The notes under the pieces: generated by a model
Seen by the model: the letters and a program-made list of their open reading frames with translations, nothing else
What the model was told of the DNA's origin: nothing
Database searches by the model: none
Position numbers and translations under genes: made by a program
Part shown: positions 25,059-32,900 of the stretch, piece after piece
Layout: the number at the start of each line of letters is the position of its first letter
Position numbering within the stretch: position 1 is the stretch's first letter
Assembly: GCA_028673005.1 (NCBI GenBank)
Contig: CM054118.1
Span: 91,798,858-91,862,857 of the forward strand
Source: Tanypteryx hageni
Lineage: Eukaryota > Arthropoda > Insecta > Odonata > Petaluridae
DNA: 64,000 nucleotides
Reading direction: 5' to 3'

Positions 25059-25131
25059 CATCGAAACGGGGATTTGAACCGGGGACCTTTAGACCTTCAA
25101 TCCAACGCTCTCCCAACCGAGCTATTTCGGT
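25059..25131 (-). tRNA. tRNA-Phe (GAA)-like gene, possibly a pseudogene
   Basis: Exactly 73 nt on the minus strand fold as a tRNA: acceptor stem 6 of 7 pairs, D-arm GCTC/GAGC, anticodon stem TTGGA/TCTAA (one G-U) with loop TTGAAGG giving anticodon GAA, and T-loop TTCAAAT. A- and B-box-like sequences are present and a run of eight T follows, a Pol III terminator. The T stem has two mispairs and the acceptor one, so function is doubtful. It lies in the gap between the convergent 199-aa ORF and the minus-strand gene cluster. Confidence 0.75.
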
Positions 25132-25377
25132 CTAATTACATTTTTCCTTAATTTTGTTATACTTTATTTCACAATTTATTAAGAAGGTTTTAATTAATTT
25201 ACTCTTGATGGAAATAAAAACAAATGAAAGATATACCATCTAGATCTCATTTATTATATTTATTACCTTAATATTAAGAAGGTTTTTTAAATAAAACACA
25301 GAGTATGGGTTTTACAAATTTATTGATTCAGTAAATATAACAGTAGGTGGTAGCTCGTGAACACTTTGGCTCCAAGT

Positions 25378-25896
25378 TGAACAGTGGTAGAAAACTCCTT
25401 CAGCCAAAAATTATAGGATAAGCCCTATGCATTTCGCCCACTAAGTGGGCATCTTCAGGGGAGAACCTGCCTTGGCAGAACACTTAGCCCATTACAAACA
25501 ATCGTTTTGGGAAATCAAGTGTAGCCACTCATATCCTCGAAACTGGACACAGTATACACATAGAGGACTTAACCTTGTTAACTTCAGCCAACCATTCACT
25601 TAACTCTTTAGAAAATCTGCATATCTATAAAAACAGAAACAATCTCATGAACACAGATACTGATTTTAACAAAACTTTATATAAATTGACCAAACTTAAC
25701 AATACTGACGCACAAAATTCTTTTCGATTCTGAAATGTTTTACGGTCTTCGTTATAAACTTTTCTTCTAATTTCGTCGCAGTTGAACTCTGTTCACTGCC
25801 AAGGCAGGTTCTCCCCTGAAGATGCCCACTTAGTGGGCGAAATGCATAGGGCTTATCCTATAATTTTTGGCTGAAGGAGTTTTCTACCACTGTTCA
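25378..25896. repeat. Insert with perfect 101-bp inverted repeats (Penelope-like terminus candidate)
   Basis: Arms 25378-25478 and 25796-25896 are exact reverse complements over 101 bp around a 317-bp AT-rich core. The right arm on the + strand carries CTGAAGA, then a GCCCAC/GTGGGC stem with short loop, then GAAAT, which resembles the CUGANGA...GAAA core of hammerhead ribozymes. Such ribozymes are known in terminal repeats of Penelope-like retroelements. The outer part shares CTCC-TT-AGCCAAA with copies at 17608 and 30855. No reverse transcriptase is seen. The insert lies between the tRNA-like gene and the 136-aa ORF. Confidence 0.85.
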
Positions 25897-25968
25897 GTAA
25901 ATATTAGATTAACAAATTTTATTTATTGTACACCAATCGGCCAGCTTACGACAATTGTTCCTAGCACA

Positions 25969-26379
25969 TTAAAAATTACTATTAATATGCGGTTCAATTA
26001 AACAGCTCTCATTAGTGGTTAATTTTTTGAGTGATGGACAAACATACAGTTCTAAATTCGCTACGCAAACACCTTTTGGAAAGAGACGGCTTAAAAAGGA
26101 AGCCTTTTCGGCCCCTTTGGTAAAGAGATAATTAAAGTGCTTCGTGTATTGTCTGAAAATGCTCTCCAAATCTGAATAATCTACATCTCCAGAATATTCA
26201 CGTAACCCATGATAATTATTTCTCGACCACGAAGCGTCTCTCGTGTGTAATAACCGAGTCGGTGATTTAAAAAGCCACGTATTGCAACATTTGCTTTCAA
26301 CGTTAATTACGGACAATTCCTTAACAATATACTCGCCATTACTCGCAGTGAAGCCTTGAAACTCGATTATAGCGCTCAT
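25969..26379 (-). CDS. 136-aa virus-like element protein, related to the broken ORF at 27141-27660
   Basis: Intact frame from ATG at 26379. It starts with a beta-like IIEFQGFTASNGEYIVKEL, has a middle NNYHGLREYSGDVDYSDLE, then LFTKGAEKASFLSRLFP and a C-terminal CPSLKKL followed by Cys and His. The block order (start strand, Y/F-x-K-G-x-E-x-x-x-FL, then N/S-LE and C/H residues) parallels the minus-strand frame at 27141-27660, suggesting paralogues. An RNase H- or exonuclease-like fold is possible, but this is inference only. Last gene of the minus-strand cluster, 140 nt after its neighbour. Confidence 0.6.
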   Translation of the reverse strand: MSAIIEFQGFTASNGEYIVKELSVINVESKCCNTWLFKSPTRLLHTRDASWSRNNYHGLREYSGDVDYSDLESIFRQYTKHFNYLFTKGAEKASFLSRLFPKGVCVANLELYVCPSLKKLTTNESCLIEPHINSNF

Positions 26380-26496
26380 CTCGATAAACTCTCAACTTAC
26401 AAGGTTTTTACGCCCAATGCCAGAGGTTGAGTGTTTATCAAAGGATCACCAACTTACGAGAAAATTAATTCCGCGCCAGAGGTTGGTTTTCCTTCA

Positions 26497-26519
26497 CACA
26501 TACATACACACACACACAT
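26497..26519. repeat. (CA)n microsatellite
   Basis: Short CACATACATACACACACACACA tract in the gap between two minus-strand element genes. Confidence 0.8.
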
Positions 26520-27107
26520 TCACTCAATGAGCGCCATTTCCATCTTTAGTCTTTCAAAATCTAATTTACTATCGATAGGTATGGCGGGCTTACCCGACTC
26601 GGTTACGTAAGCGAGAAACTGCTTCACCTTTTCACTTTCGTGAAAGAGTCTATGTAGATGTAAAGTAATCAAATTGGAAAGCTTAATGAGATAACCCCAC
26701 TCATCGGTATTTAAGTTAACCGACCCCCCCAAAGGGCTTTTAAGAGACAAGAGTCTTTTACCAAAGAAATTTGCATAGGAAATACAACGTAAAGAGAGCG
26801 AACATTTTACACCTGTGGAAAAATAGTCGTTAACTGGCTTTTCAAGTTTTAAAATATCAGTCCATTCACCACGTAAAATAGAGATACACTTTTTATTTGC
26901 CTGAGTGAATATCAATACTGGTTCAAAGTCTTTGGTGGGTTCGTAACCGATGCATACACTTTTTGATTTCACAGCATTTAGATAGTACACAGTCTGCAGG
27001 AGGAGGTTACTACGAGACACGAATGAAGGTTGAACGATGGGACGGCTAGCAGGTCTCTTCCTCTTGACGGGTGGAGACTGCAGTGCTTCATCCGATGATG
27101 GTTGCAT
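26520..27107 (-). CDS. 195-aa orphan protein of the virus-like cluster
   Basis: Intact frame from ATG 27107 to a stop at 26520. A basic, Ser/Pro-rich N-terminus (PPVKRKRPASRP, about residues 13-24) could be a nuclear localisation or DNA-contact segment. A mixed domain follows with beta-like FEPVLIFTQANKKCISILRG and a helical NTDEWGYLIKLSNLI. The strand-then-helix arrangement is loosely reminiscent of PC4-like single-strand DNA-binding proteins, which I treat as speculation. Only 33 nt separate it from the upstream broken ORF, the tight packing of a viral genome. Confidence 0.6.
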   Translation of the reverse strand: MQPSSDEALQSPPVKRKRPASRPIVQPSFVSRSNLLLQTVYYLNAVKSKSVCIGYEPTKDFEPVLIFTQANKKCISILRGEWTDILKLEKPVNDYFSTGVKCSLSLRCISYANFFGKRLLSLKSPLGGSVNLNTDEWGYLIKLSNLITLHLHRLFHESEKVKQFLAYVTESGKPAIPIDSKLDFERLKMEMALIE

Positions 27108-27140
27108 GACGATTGACGCATGATGGGGAATGCATCTTGC

Positions 27141-27660
27141 TTAAGAGGATTGTGGTGGGGGAGGGATAGGTGTACAATCGTGGGAGGGGCAAGGATCAAC
27201 ATCGGTCTTTAACCGATTGTATTGAAACCACTGAGCGAGGCAGTGCACGTTCCTCAGTGCATATACGCTACTGCGTAATTTATGACACGGGTTGAGGCAG
27301 GAGAAGGCGGGGAAGGAATATTTGTTAGGTGGGAGACAGTGCAATTCTTTTTCCAAGGAAATGAAGGTACGTCCGGTCAGGTCGGAGAGGAATTCGCATT
27401 CCTCCACGCCGTATGCGTATAGTGACGTCGCTCCCTCGATTATAGCTTCCAAGGCAGGTAACAATTCCACATGCGAGATGAATCCGTGCTCGAAGGAAGA
27501 GGTCTCTCAGCAGTGGAGTGGGTCATGAAGTTGTAACTTTTTCAGCTTTCCATATCGACGGAAACTGCCCCAGAATATGCGGTTAGAGTTGACGTCGACG
27601 GCGACCAGCTCCAAAACTCCCCCCTTCGAAAAGCATAGTGAGTTCTGCGATGATTTGCAT
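27141..27660 (-). pseudogene. Broken virus-like element gene related to the 136-aa ORF
   Basis: Minus-strand coding starts at ATG 27660. It changes frame near a run of six C (27619-27624 on the + strand), meets a TGA at 27507-27509, then stays open to 27141. Conserved pieces include LELVAVDVNSNRIFWGSF at the start strand, LYAYGVEECEFLSDLTGR, and a Cys/His group near the end (FSCLNPCHKL). The layout parallels the protein at 25969-26379. Two lesions make it a pseudogene unless the sequence has errors. Molecular function unknown. Confidence 0.6.
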
Positions 27661-27678
27661 CTTCTTCTCTAATGATTG

Positions 27679-28205
27679 TCACCTCCTCGCGTATGCTTTA
27701 TTTATTCTTGAGCAGCATCGCTGAGCGCGAGGATGACACCTCCTCCCTCTCCTCGACGTCATGGTGGGGAATGCGAGATGAAACATCCGCAGTGCTCGGC
27801 AGTCGTTAAGATGAGGAATGGTGTGGTGGAATTTGGATAGGAATTTGTGAAGGGATAATCCCGAGGATTTAGCTTTAGCGTAGAGACAGCAATATTCCCC
27901 GCAAATGTTGGAATGAAAACTTTGTATTTGAACGTGATTGTGAGAGAGGTTAAAGCGTCTCAAGAATTCTAAAATTTCCGGAACGAAAGGATAGTAACCG
28001 TAAGAGTCGAAATATTCAGCAAAGTGTCCTTGTATGTCAACCGCTACCCAGTGAGACCCCGGTAAATGGGAAGGATCTAAATTAATTACATATAATCCAT
28101 CGTTCGGTGAGGAGGGTAATATATCCGACGGAAATACTCCGCGAAATTTTTCCGCGTGTCGGAATCACCGCGCAATAATCTAACGATCTGTACACTGTTC
28201 ATCAT
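27679..28205 (-). pseudogene. Adenain-like cysteine protease of the virus-like element, frameshifted
   Basis: Family knowledge: adenovirus-type proteases mature capsid proteins in adenoviruses, Polintons and adintoviruses. Seen here: the catalytic His in LPGSHWVAVDIQG, the Asp-side motif EYFDSYG, and the Cys in SFHSNICGEYC, in the correct order. The presumed start ATG at 28205 lies 4 nt after the capsid gene stop, but its frame closes after about 40 codons. The catalytic frame is offset by one base, with the shift near the AAAAATTT run at about 28143-28150. The C-terminus after KFLSKF is low in conservation and may also be altered. Without the shift it would be about 175 aa, a typical size. 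Confidence 0.8.
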
Positions 28206-28209
28206 TAAA

Positions 28210-29499
28210 CTAAAAATTCGTAATAACGTTCCTGTTTTTATCAATCTCTAGGGATGCATCGTAGTCGACAAAAAGAAAACAGGTCACAGTCTTCTCCAAT
28301 TCTCGCTCAAATTTCGCCTCTATTCTCACTATACCTCGATCACTGAGACTTACGTAATCTTCGTTACCCGAGTCATCAGGGGTCAAATCAAAAACTAGCA
28401 TAAAATATCCATGACCGAACATTTCGTAAGTGATTTGATTTCCTCTATTATAATGTTTTATCCCGCTATCAGAAAATATAGTATCGTAAGCCCTAGCCCA
28501 GTACTTTTTGCTATAGAAATTACATTCCAGACCCTCTGACGGAGTTTGCACCCCGTTTACATAGAGCGAAAAACTATCTAGCGAATAGTGAGAAAGGGCA
28601 AATGGATTCTTTTCGATATTGCCGGTGTACGCTTCATTATCGACCATTGCGAACACAAGGGTGTTTGGAATTCGACCGACGATGGCATTATCTATGCTCA
28701 ACGTTCGTGCACCTAAGGGAATCGTGAATGATTTCATTTCGGTTCGTTTGTAATGATATTTAGCATTGCTTCTCTCTAACATTTTACTGTGAGCCACCAG
28801 TATCGAAGGATTTATATCGAAATGAGTCATGTATAGAGTCGCATCCAATATTCGCAGCACCCCACCCTCCTTTTCCATCAGGTAGAAATTAGGGTTGGCG
28901 AGCATTAGCTTGATTCCTATATCTACACCATTCAACAGAAGCTGCGTTTGATTGAATATATCCGCATGTAATTTACCATATAATTCGACTTCCCCACTAT
29001 TGCTGAACCAACCTTTTCGCGTAACGTAACCAGAATTAGTCTCATCGGTCTTATTGATATCCGAGCCCGTATCCAATTCCCACCTAACATTCCGTAAATG
29101 AGTTTTTCCAGCGTCCACACCGTAATTTAGAGCGTTTTCTATGTAAGATCTGTAATGATAATTATCTTCGGAGGGAGTCACCAAAGTCCCATTTAAATAT
29201 ACATTACATTGTTCAAAAAGGGAGTGTAGAATATTATTCACGACACCGGGTTGACTAGTCTTATCGCTCTCCCCGTAATCTGTAAGATTCTTTTTACATA
29301 TATTCACGTTGAGTCTGAGATTAATGCTATTCAAGTCCTTGTACGCATCTCCGGAATCTTTAATTAAAAATTCGATAACCGATCGATTATCCAACGAGGA
29401 TATTGGTTTGTAAGACACTATACGTTTTGCTAAAATATTGGTCTGAAGGGGAGGACTGGTTTGAAATAGATCCAACGAGGAAAGCATATGCTCCGCCAT
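28210..29499 (-). CDS. Major capsid protein, Polinton/adintovirus-like (F54H12.2-like)
   Basis: Intact 429-codon intronless frame from ATG 29499. The start has the SSLDLF motif, then SVIEFLIKDSGDAYKDLNSI; the middle has LHSLFEQCNVYLNGTLV and YRSYIENALNYG; the end has FDLTPDDSG and LEIDKNRNVITNF. These blocks, order and length match the widespread invertebrate F54H12.2-like family, which I regard as a double jelly-roll capsid protein of Polinton/adintovirus-type elements. It is flanked by pVI-like and penton-like genes upstream and an adenain-like protease downstream. It is the only long gene of the cluster without a lesion, suggesting recent insertion. The class call is by eye. Confidence 0.85.
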   Translation of the reverse strand: MAEHMLSSLDLFQTSPPLQTNILAKRIVSYKPISSLDNRSVIEFLIKDSGDAYKDLNSINLRLNVNICKKNLTDYGESDKTSQPGVVNNILHSLFEQCNVYLNGTLVTPSEDNYHYRSYIENALNYGVDAGKTHLRNVRWELDTGSDINKTDETNSGYVTRKGWFSNSGEVELYGKLHADIFNQTQLLLNGVDIGIKLMLANPNFYLMEKEGGVLRILDATLYMTHFDINPSILVAHSKMLERSNAKYHYKRTEMKSFTIPLGARTLSIDNAIVGRIPNTLVFAMVDNEAYTGNIEKNPFALSHYSLDSFSLYVNGVQTPSEGLECNFYSKKYWARAYDTIFSDSGIKHYNRGNQITYEMFGHGYFMLVFDLTPDDSGNEDYVSLSDRGIVRIEAKFERELEKTVTCFLFVDYDASLEIDKNRNVITNF

Positions 29500-29612
29500 G
29501 ATCTAATATGAAAAAATATCTCCCGCGATACGCTCTGATCCCCTCTTCCTTCTCAAATGACGCCTCCCCTTCTCACCTTTCGTTTTTATTTTATTTAAAC
29601 GCGGACGTTTGA

Positions 29613-29930
29613 CTATCCGAAGCCGTCCTCCCCTCTGTAACTTTTCCTCTTCAAATTCTGCCCCGCTTCGTTCAGTCGAGTACGTAATATTTCCTTTACC
29701 GGTTTCGTTCCAAGGTCTGCGAGAGCGGCGGCCCCGGCACTGGCAGCCTCCTTGCCCACTGTTTTAATTCCACTATATAATAGAGGTTTAGCGAAACGCC
29801 ATAATCCTGAGAGAAAGCTTCCTATCCCCCGCCCCCTTTAGGTCCGATACGATGCTCTATAAATAGGTCCTATCCCCCCACCCGCCTGCCTTGCATAGTA
29901 AACATAATACCGATCCGCTGCTGGTGCCAT
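29613..29930 (-). pseudogene. Small pVI-like minor capsid protein with one in-frame stop
   Basis: A 106-codon frame from ATG 29930 to TAG 29613 is interrupted by TAA at 29838-29840. It reads MAPAADRYYVYYARQAGGG, then after the stop GRGIGSFLSGLWRFAKPLL and an Ala-rich amphipathic helix KEAASAGAAALADLG, ending basic. A short Gly-rich start followed by an amphipathic segment resembles small pVI/pX-like capsid-associated proteins of adeno-like elements. It sits between the penton-like and major capsid genes. The stop lies beside a G-rich run. Confidence 0.6.
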
Positions 29931-29959
29931 CTCGACGCTCAATGAACAATTAACTAAAA

Positions 29960-30845
29960 TTACGTCTTTTTTATAAAATGCAATACGACGATTGAGGACT
30001 GCTCTCCACCACGGAAAGGAATAGTCTCTCCGAGTTTATCCGTCATTAGTATTTCCACGCTCTCTATGTTGTTTTTATCGATGGGAAAATAATAAATCGG
30101 ATTAAATGTTTGATGATTGCTATCATTCGTGTTTATAATGCGCAGACACCGACTCAGAGAATCACCCACTAGCTGAGGTTTAATAATGTTCGTATAAACG
30201 TAAATGTTCGCCGGAAGAGGTATGGTGCTTCTCTTTACTATCCCTTTTACATTACCCGAAGGTACGATTGGATGTTCACTTTTATTCACTCGAAAGTGGT
30301 AAGCTAATAACAAATAGAGCTTTTTTATATCTTGATCAATATGATATTGAATAGATTCCTTGAATGCTGAAAGCGTTTGGGTGAATAAATCGCGAAACGA
30401 GTCATACACTCCCGGCAATAAAGTATACGTAACGTTTTCGGTTTTAATCTGCACACCGGTAGATGATGTGCGCTCATCCAACCCAGAAGGATTTTCCGTC
30501 AATGGGAGTTTTATCACTCTTATTTCATCTAAAGTCGCTCTTCGTGTAGCTTTATCACGTTGTGAGAACGGCTCCATGAAAGATTTTCCGATCGAATCAT
30601 ACAAACCGGGGGGAATAATGAAAAAGGAACCATCTTCTAATTTAATTTTAACTTGACTCTCTTAAACTTTTGCCTCATCCCCTGGCCCACCCGCCTCCCC
30701 CCGAACCGCACCTTCTTCGTCGCGAGTCCTATTATCTTTCGACGGTGAGGTAGGAGGAGCAATGCCCCCCTCCTCTGAAGTAGGAGGAGCAATGTCCCCC
30801 TCCTCCTCATCTCTAACACGTCTAGAAAGAATATTTCCAACGTCT
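29960..30845 (-). pseudogene. Penton-like minor capsid protein, 5' end lost and one in-frame stop
   Basis: One reading frame runs from about 30880 to 29960 but has TAA at 30662-30664. After the stop comes KIKLEDGSFFIIPPGLYDSI, with the first internal ATG at 30577 (MEPFSQRD). The conserved C-terminal half shows ANIYVYTNIIKPQLVGDSL, FNPIYYFPIDKNNIESVEI and SSIVVLHF, beta-rich and typical of the partner protein encoded beside F54H12.2-like capsid genes. Before the stop is an acidic tandem 10-residue repeat (EEGDIAPPTS/EEGGIAPPTS). The first codons, MAKGVFYLYP, come from the neighbouring repeat, so the original start was lost to it. Confidence 0.65.
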
Positions 30846-30854
30846 ATCGATGGA

Positions 30855-31130
30855 TAAAGGTAAAATACTCCTTTAGCCAAACAATTAGAGGGTTACAACA
30901 CCCAATGCATTTCGCCCACAAGGTGGGCATCGTCAGGGGTAAAACCTGTTTCAACAGTGACTGAAAGCCAACTGCCAGGTTTGAAACGGAACGTGTTAAG
31001 ACGACGACCGAGAAACAAGTGAAACGCGGAAAAAATTTTCGGCGTGTGTGTCGTTTAAATCTGTCAATTTGTATAGGGTCTTGTTGAAATCTGTGTCCAT
31101 TATTATTATTCCATTATCTTTAAAGACTTC
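30855..31130 (-). repeat. Single-arm copy of the 25.4-kb inverted-repeat family
   Basis: AATACTCCTTTAGCCAAA is followed by CCCAATGCATTTCGCCCACA and GGTGGGCATCGTCAGGGG, matching the left arm at 25378 with substitutions. On the minus strand the core reads CTGACGA, then GCCCACCTTGTGGGC, then GAAAT. Sequence near 31060-31110 matches the core of the 25.4-kb copy in reverse orientation (CAATTTGTATAGGGTCTTGT). Confidence 0.75.
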
Positions 31131-32033
31131 GGTCTACTTATATTTCAACATAAGTATAAAAATAGGAACCTTATTTTTTAGGTAAACAGCATCGAAGATA
31201 GCCAATTAACTTGAAATGTATAACTTAAATATAACTTTTAATTAAATTATAAGAATATATTACCAGTGAAATATTTATTAATAATAAGCTCAAAATTAAT
31301 CAGAAGATGGTTTATGTGACGGATATAAATTTTTAAAATAAAAATCACGTTATCACGGAACGTAATTATCAAAACAAAAATGTTTGAAGAAACTGGCACT
31401 TCTCCCGTAAAACCGTGAGATCGTATTTCACGATCTCATTAAATATCACGTACTATGCACGTATGAAAGTATAGAGTTAAAATAAAAATGGTATTCGATT
31501 GCCAATATTGCCGTTTTATTCATTCACTTATATCCACATATTTTACATCTCTCGCTCCTGTGTTCTACTGTGTTGAATAATTTTCTTTAGTTTTTTCACA
31601 GTTCATAAACATATGCCGTCTTCACGTTTCCTCGTGCTTTACTTCTGACAAAGCATCCAATGGCACCTCGAAGGACAAAGGTAAACCGCCAGTCACCCAA
31701 ACTAAGACGAGGGCTCCCCAAGATAACATCAGCAGAGCTACCTGTCAATAGGGAAAAATTCACTCAAATTGAGCATATTATTATTACATATTTAGCTGGA
31801 GCTTTTTTCTACTCTAAACACGGAATTAGCTTTTCTCCCGCATATTTGCCGATATTAATGCGCAACAATTTTTAAATTACCTTAAATACCGAATCGATAA
31901 AAGCCAAATGTTCTGCCAAGTTTTTAAGTTCAAGCAATTGATATATTTCAGAGCCTCGGAAATGAAACTATTTTTTGCAAATTATTTTATGCGAAATAAC
32001 TATGAATGAAATATGCAATTTCATGTTGCGTAC
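31131..32033. other. Intergenic, nothing recognised
   Basis: AT-rich DNA with one 71-codon open frame (31660-31875, start MAPRRTKVNRQSPKL) that has no family features I recognise. Confidence 0.4.
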
Positions 32034-32166
32034 CTGATCCCAGCTTAACGTGTCGTCTTGAAGTTGAATACCGTTGCTTTGGGCATCATTCCACGTAGCA
32101 TCCACAACTTCCAAATATAAGCTCGCCAATATGATCGCTGCTTCTACGAATTTGTTCAAAAAGCAC
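32034..32166 (-). CDS. Candidate orphan exon, unidentified gene
   Basis: On the minus strand a 133-nt open segment is bounded by a TTTTACAG acceptor and a CAG/GTACGC donor. It encodes FLNKFVEAAIILASLYLEVV and continues with DATWNDAQSNGIQLQDD, a protein-like composition unlike the AT-rich flanks. It enters with one base of a split codon and leaves in phase 0. No partner exons were found, so it may be an isolated exon of a minus-strand gene, a retrocopy fragment, or chance. Confidence 0.35.
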
Positions 32167-32240
32167 CTGTAAAATGAATTCTTGTTCCATTTTCTAACAC
32201 AATACGAGAAATAGAAGTACGATTTAATAATATATACCAG

Positions 32241-32320
32241 AGGTGGACAACATACGGCCCGCGGGCCGGAAGAAGAGAGCCTTTCATACGGCCCGCGAAG
32301 CTATGATGAACAAGTAGGGG
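32241..32320 (+). mobile_element. hAT-like terminal fragment
   Basis: CAGAGGTGGACAACATACGG followed by CCCGCGGGCCGG and a second ACGGCCCGCGAAG is typical of a hAT MITE end. No matching opposite end was found; a related CCAGAGGTGGAC occurs near 34318 in the same orientation. Confidence 0.5.
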
Positions 32321-32489
32321 TGTACACGGGTTTCCTGTAGTACAGAAGAGCTTTTTGTCAAATTCGCCGTAGTATATTCGTATACTATTGTATTTGCTTT
32401 ACAATCAGAAAAGTATTTTGCTCATATTGTGATAGCCCGGCTTTTTTGATGCTTTCTAAACACGATTATTTTTCTTTTCCATTCTATAC

Positions 32490-32900
32490 CCGCACTATAA
32501 ACGAAATTTCTTTGAAATCCGTTCAGCCAATACCTTTCAAATCCTTAATTACTGAAATATTTTAATTTGTAATTGTGGCACTCATGTTTGGCTGGTCCGG
32601 TCAAAATATGATGTTATGGTTTTGTATATAATTGTACATTATAAACATTAAATTTGGTTAAAATTTATGATGACAGTTTAACACAAATAGGTATGTGTAA
32701 AAGGAATTTTTTACTACTTGTATTGTGGCAGCCCTATTTTCTATATCTACACTAAACATATTGATTTTGTTTTTCTATGTTGCACACCTCGTACATGGAG
32801 AATTTCGTTGAAATCGGTTCAGCCAATTCTTCCCTGATACATATTCGTACGGACGGACATCACGAAGATAATAGTGCTTTTCAGCAATGACGAAAAGCAC
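32490..32900. repeat. Duplicated retroposon-like tail motif
   Basis: AACGAAATTTCTTTGAAATC-CGTTCAGCC (about 32498) and GAATTTCGTTGAAATCGGTTCAGCC (about 32800) are diverged copies of one motif; the second is followed by ACGGACGGACATCAC, a common end of insect retroposons. Confidence 0.45.

Larger units (their letters stand above)
24290..30850 (-). mobile_element. Endogenous Polinton/adintovirus-like element, capsid module
   Basis: About 6.5 kb of compact, intronless genes, mostly on one strand with 4-140 nt gaps: penton-like, pVI-like, major capsid, adenain-like protease, two related small proteins and two orphans. Base composition is visibly less AT-rich than flanks. Family-B polymerase, retroviral-type integrase and packaging ATPase, expected in a full Polinton, are not seen. 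The right edge is cut by a repeat at 30855; the left edge is not defined and no terminal repeats were found. Five lesions in four genes indicate a dead copy. Confidence 0.75.

Noticed and set aside
31405..31435. Short palindrome GAGATCGT...ACGATCTC
   Set aside because: Only about 8-10 bp of stem with no context; common by chance.
31660..31875. 71-codon frame beginning MAPRRTKVN
   Set aside because: Basic start looks protein-like, but no family, neighbour or splice evidence.
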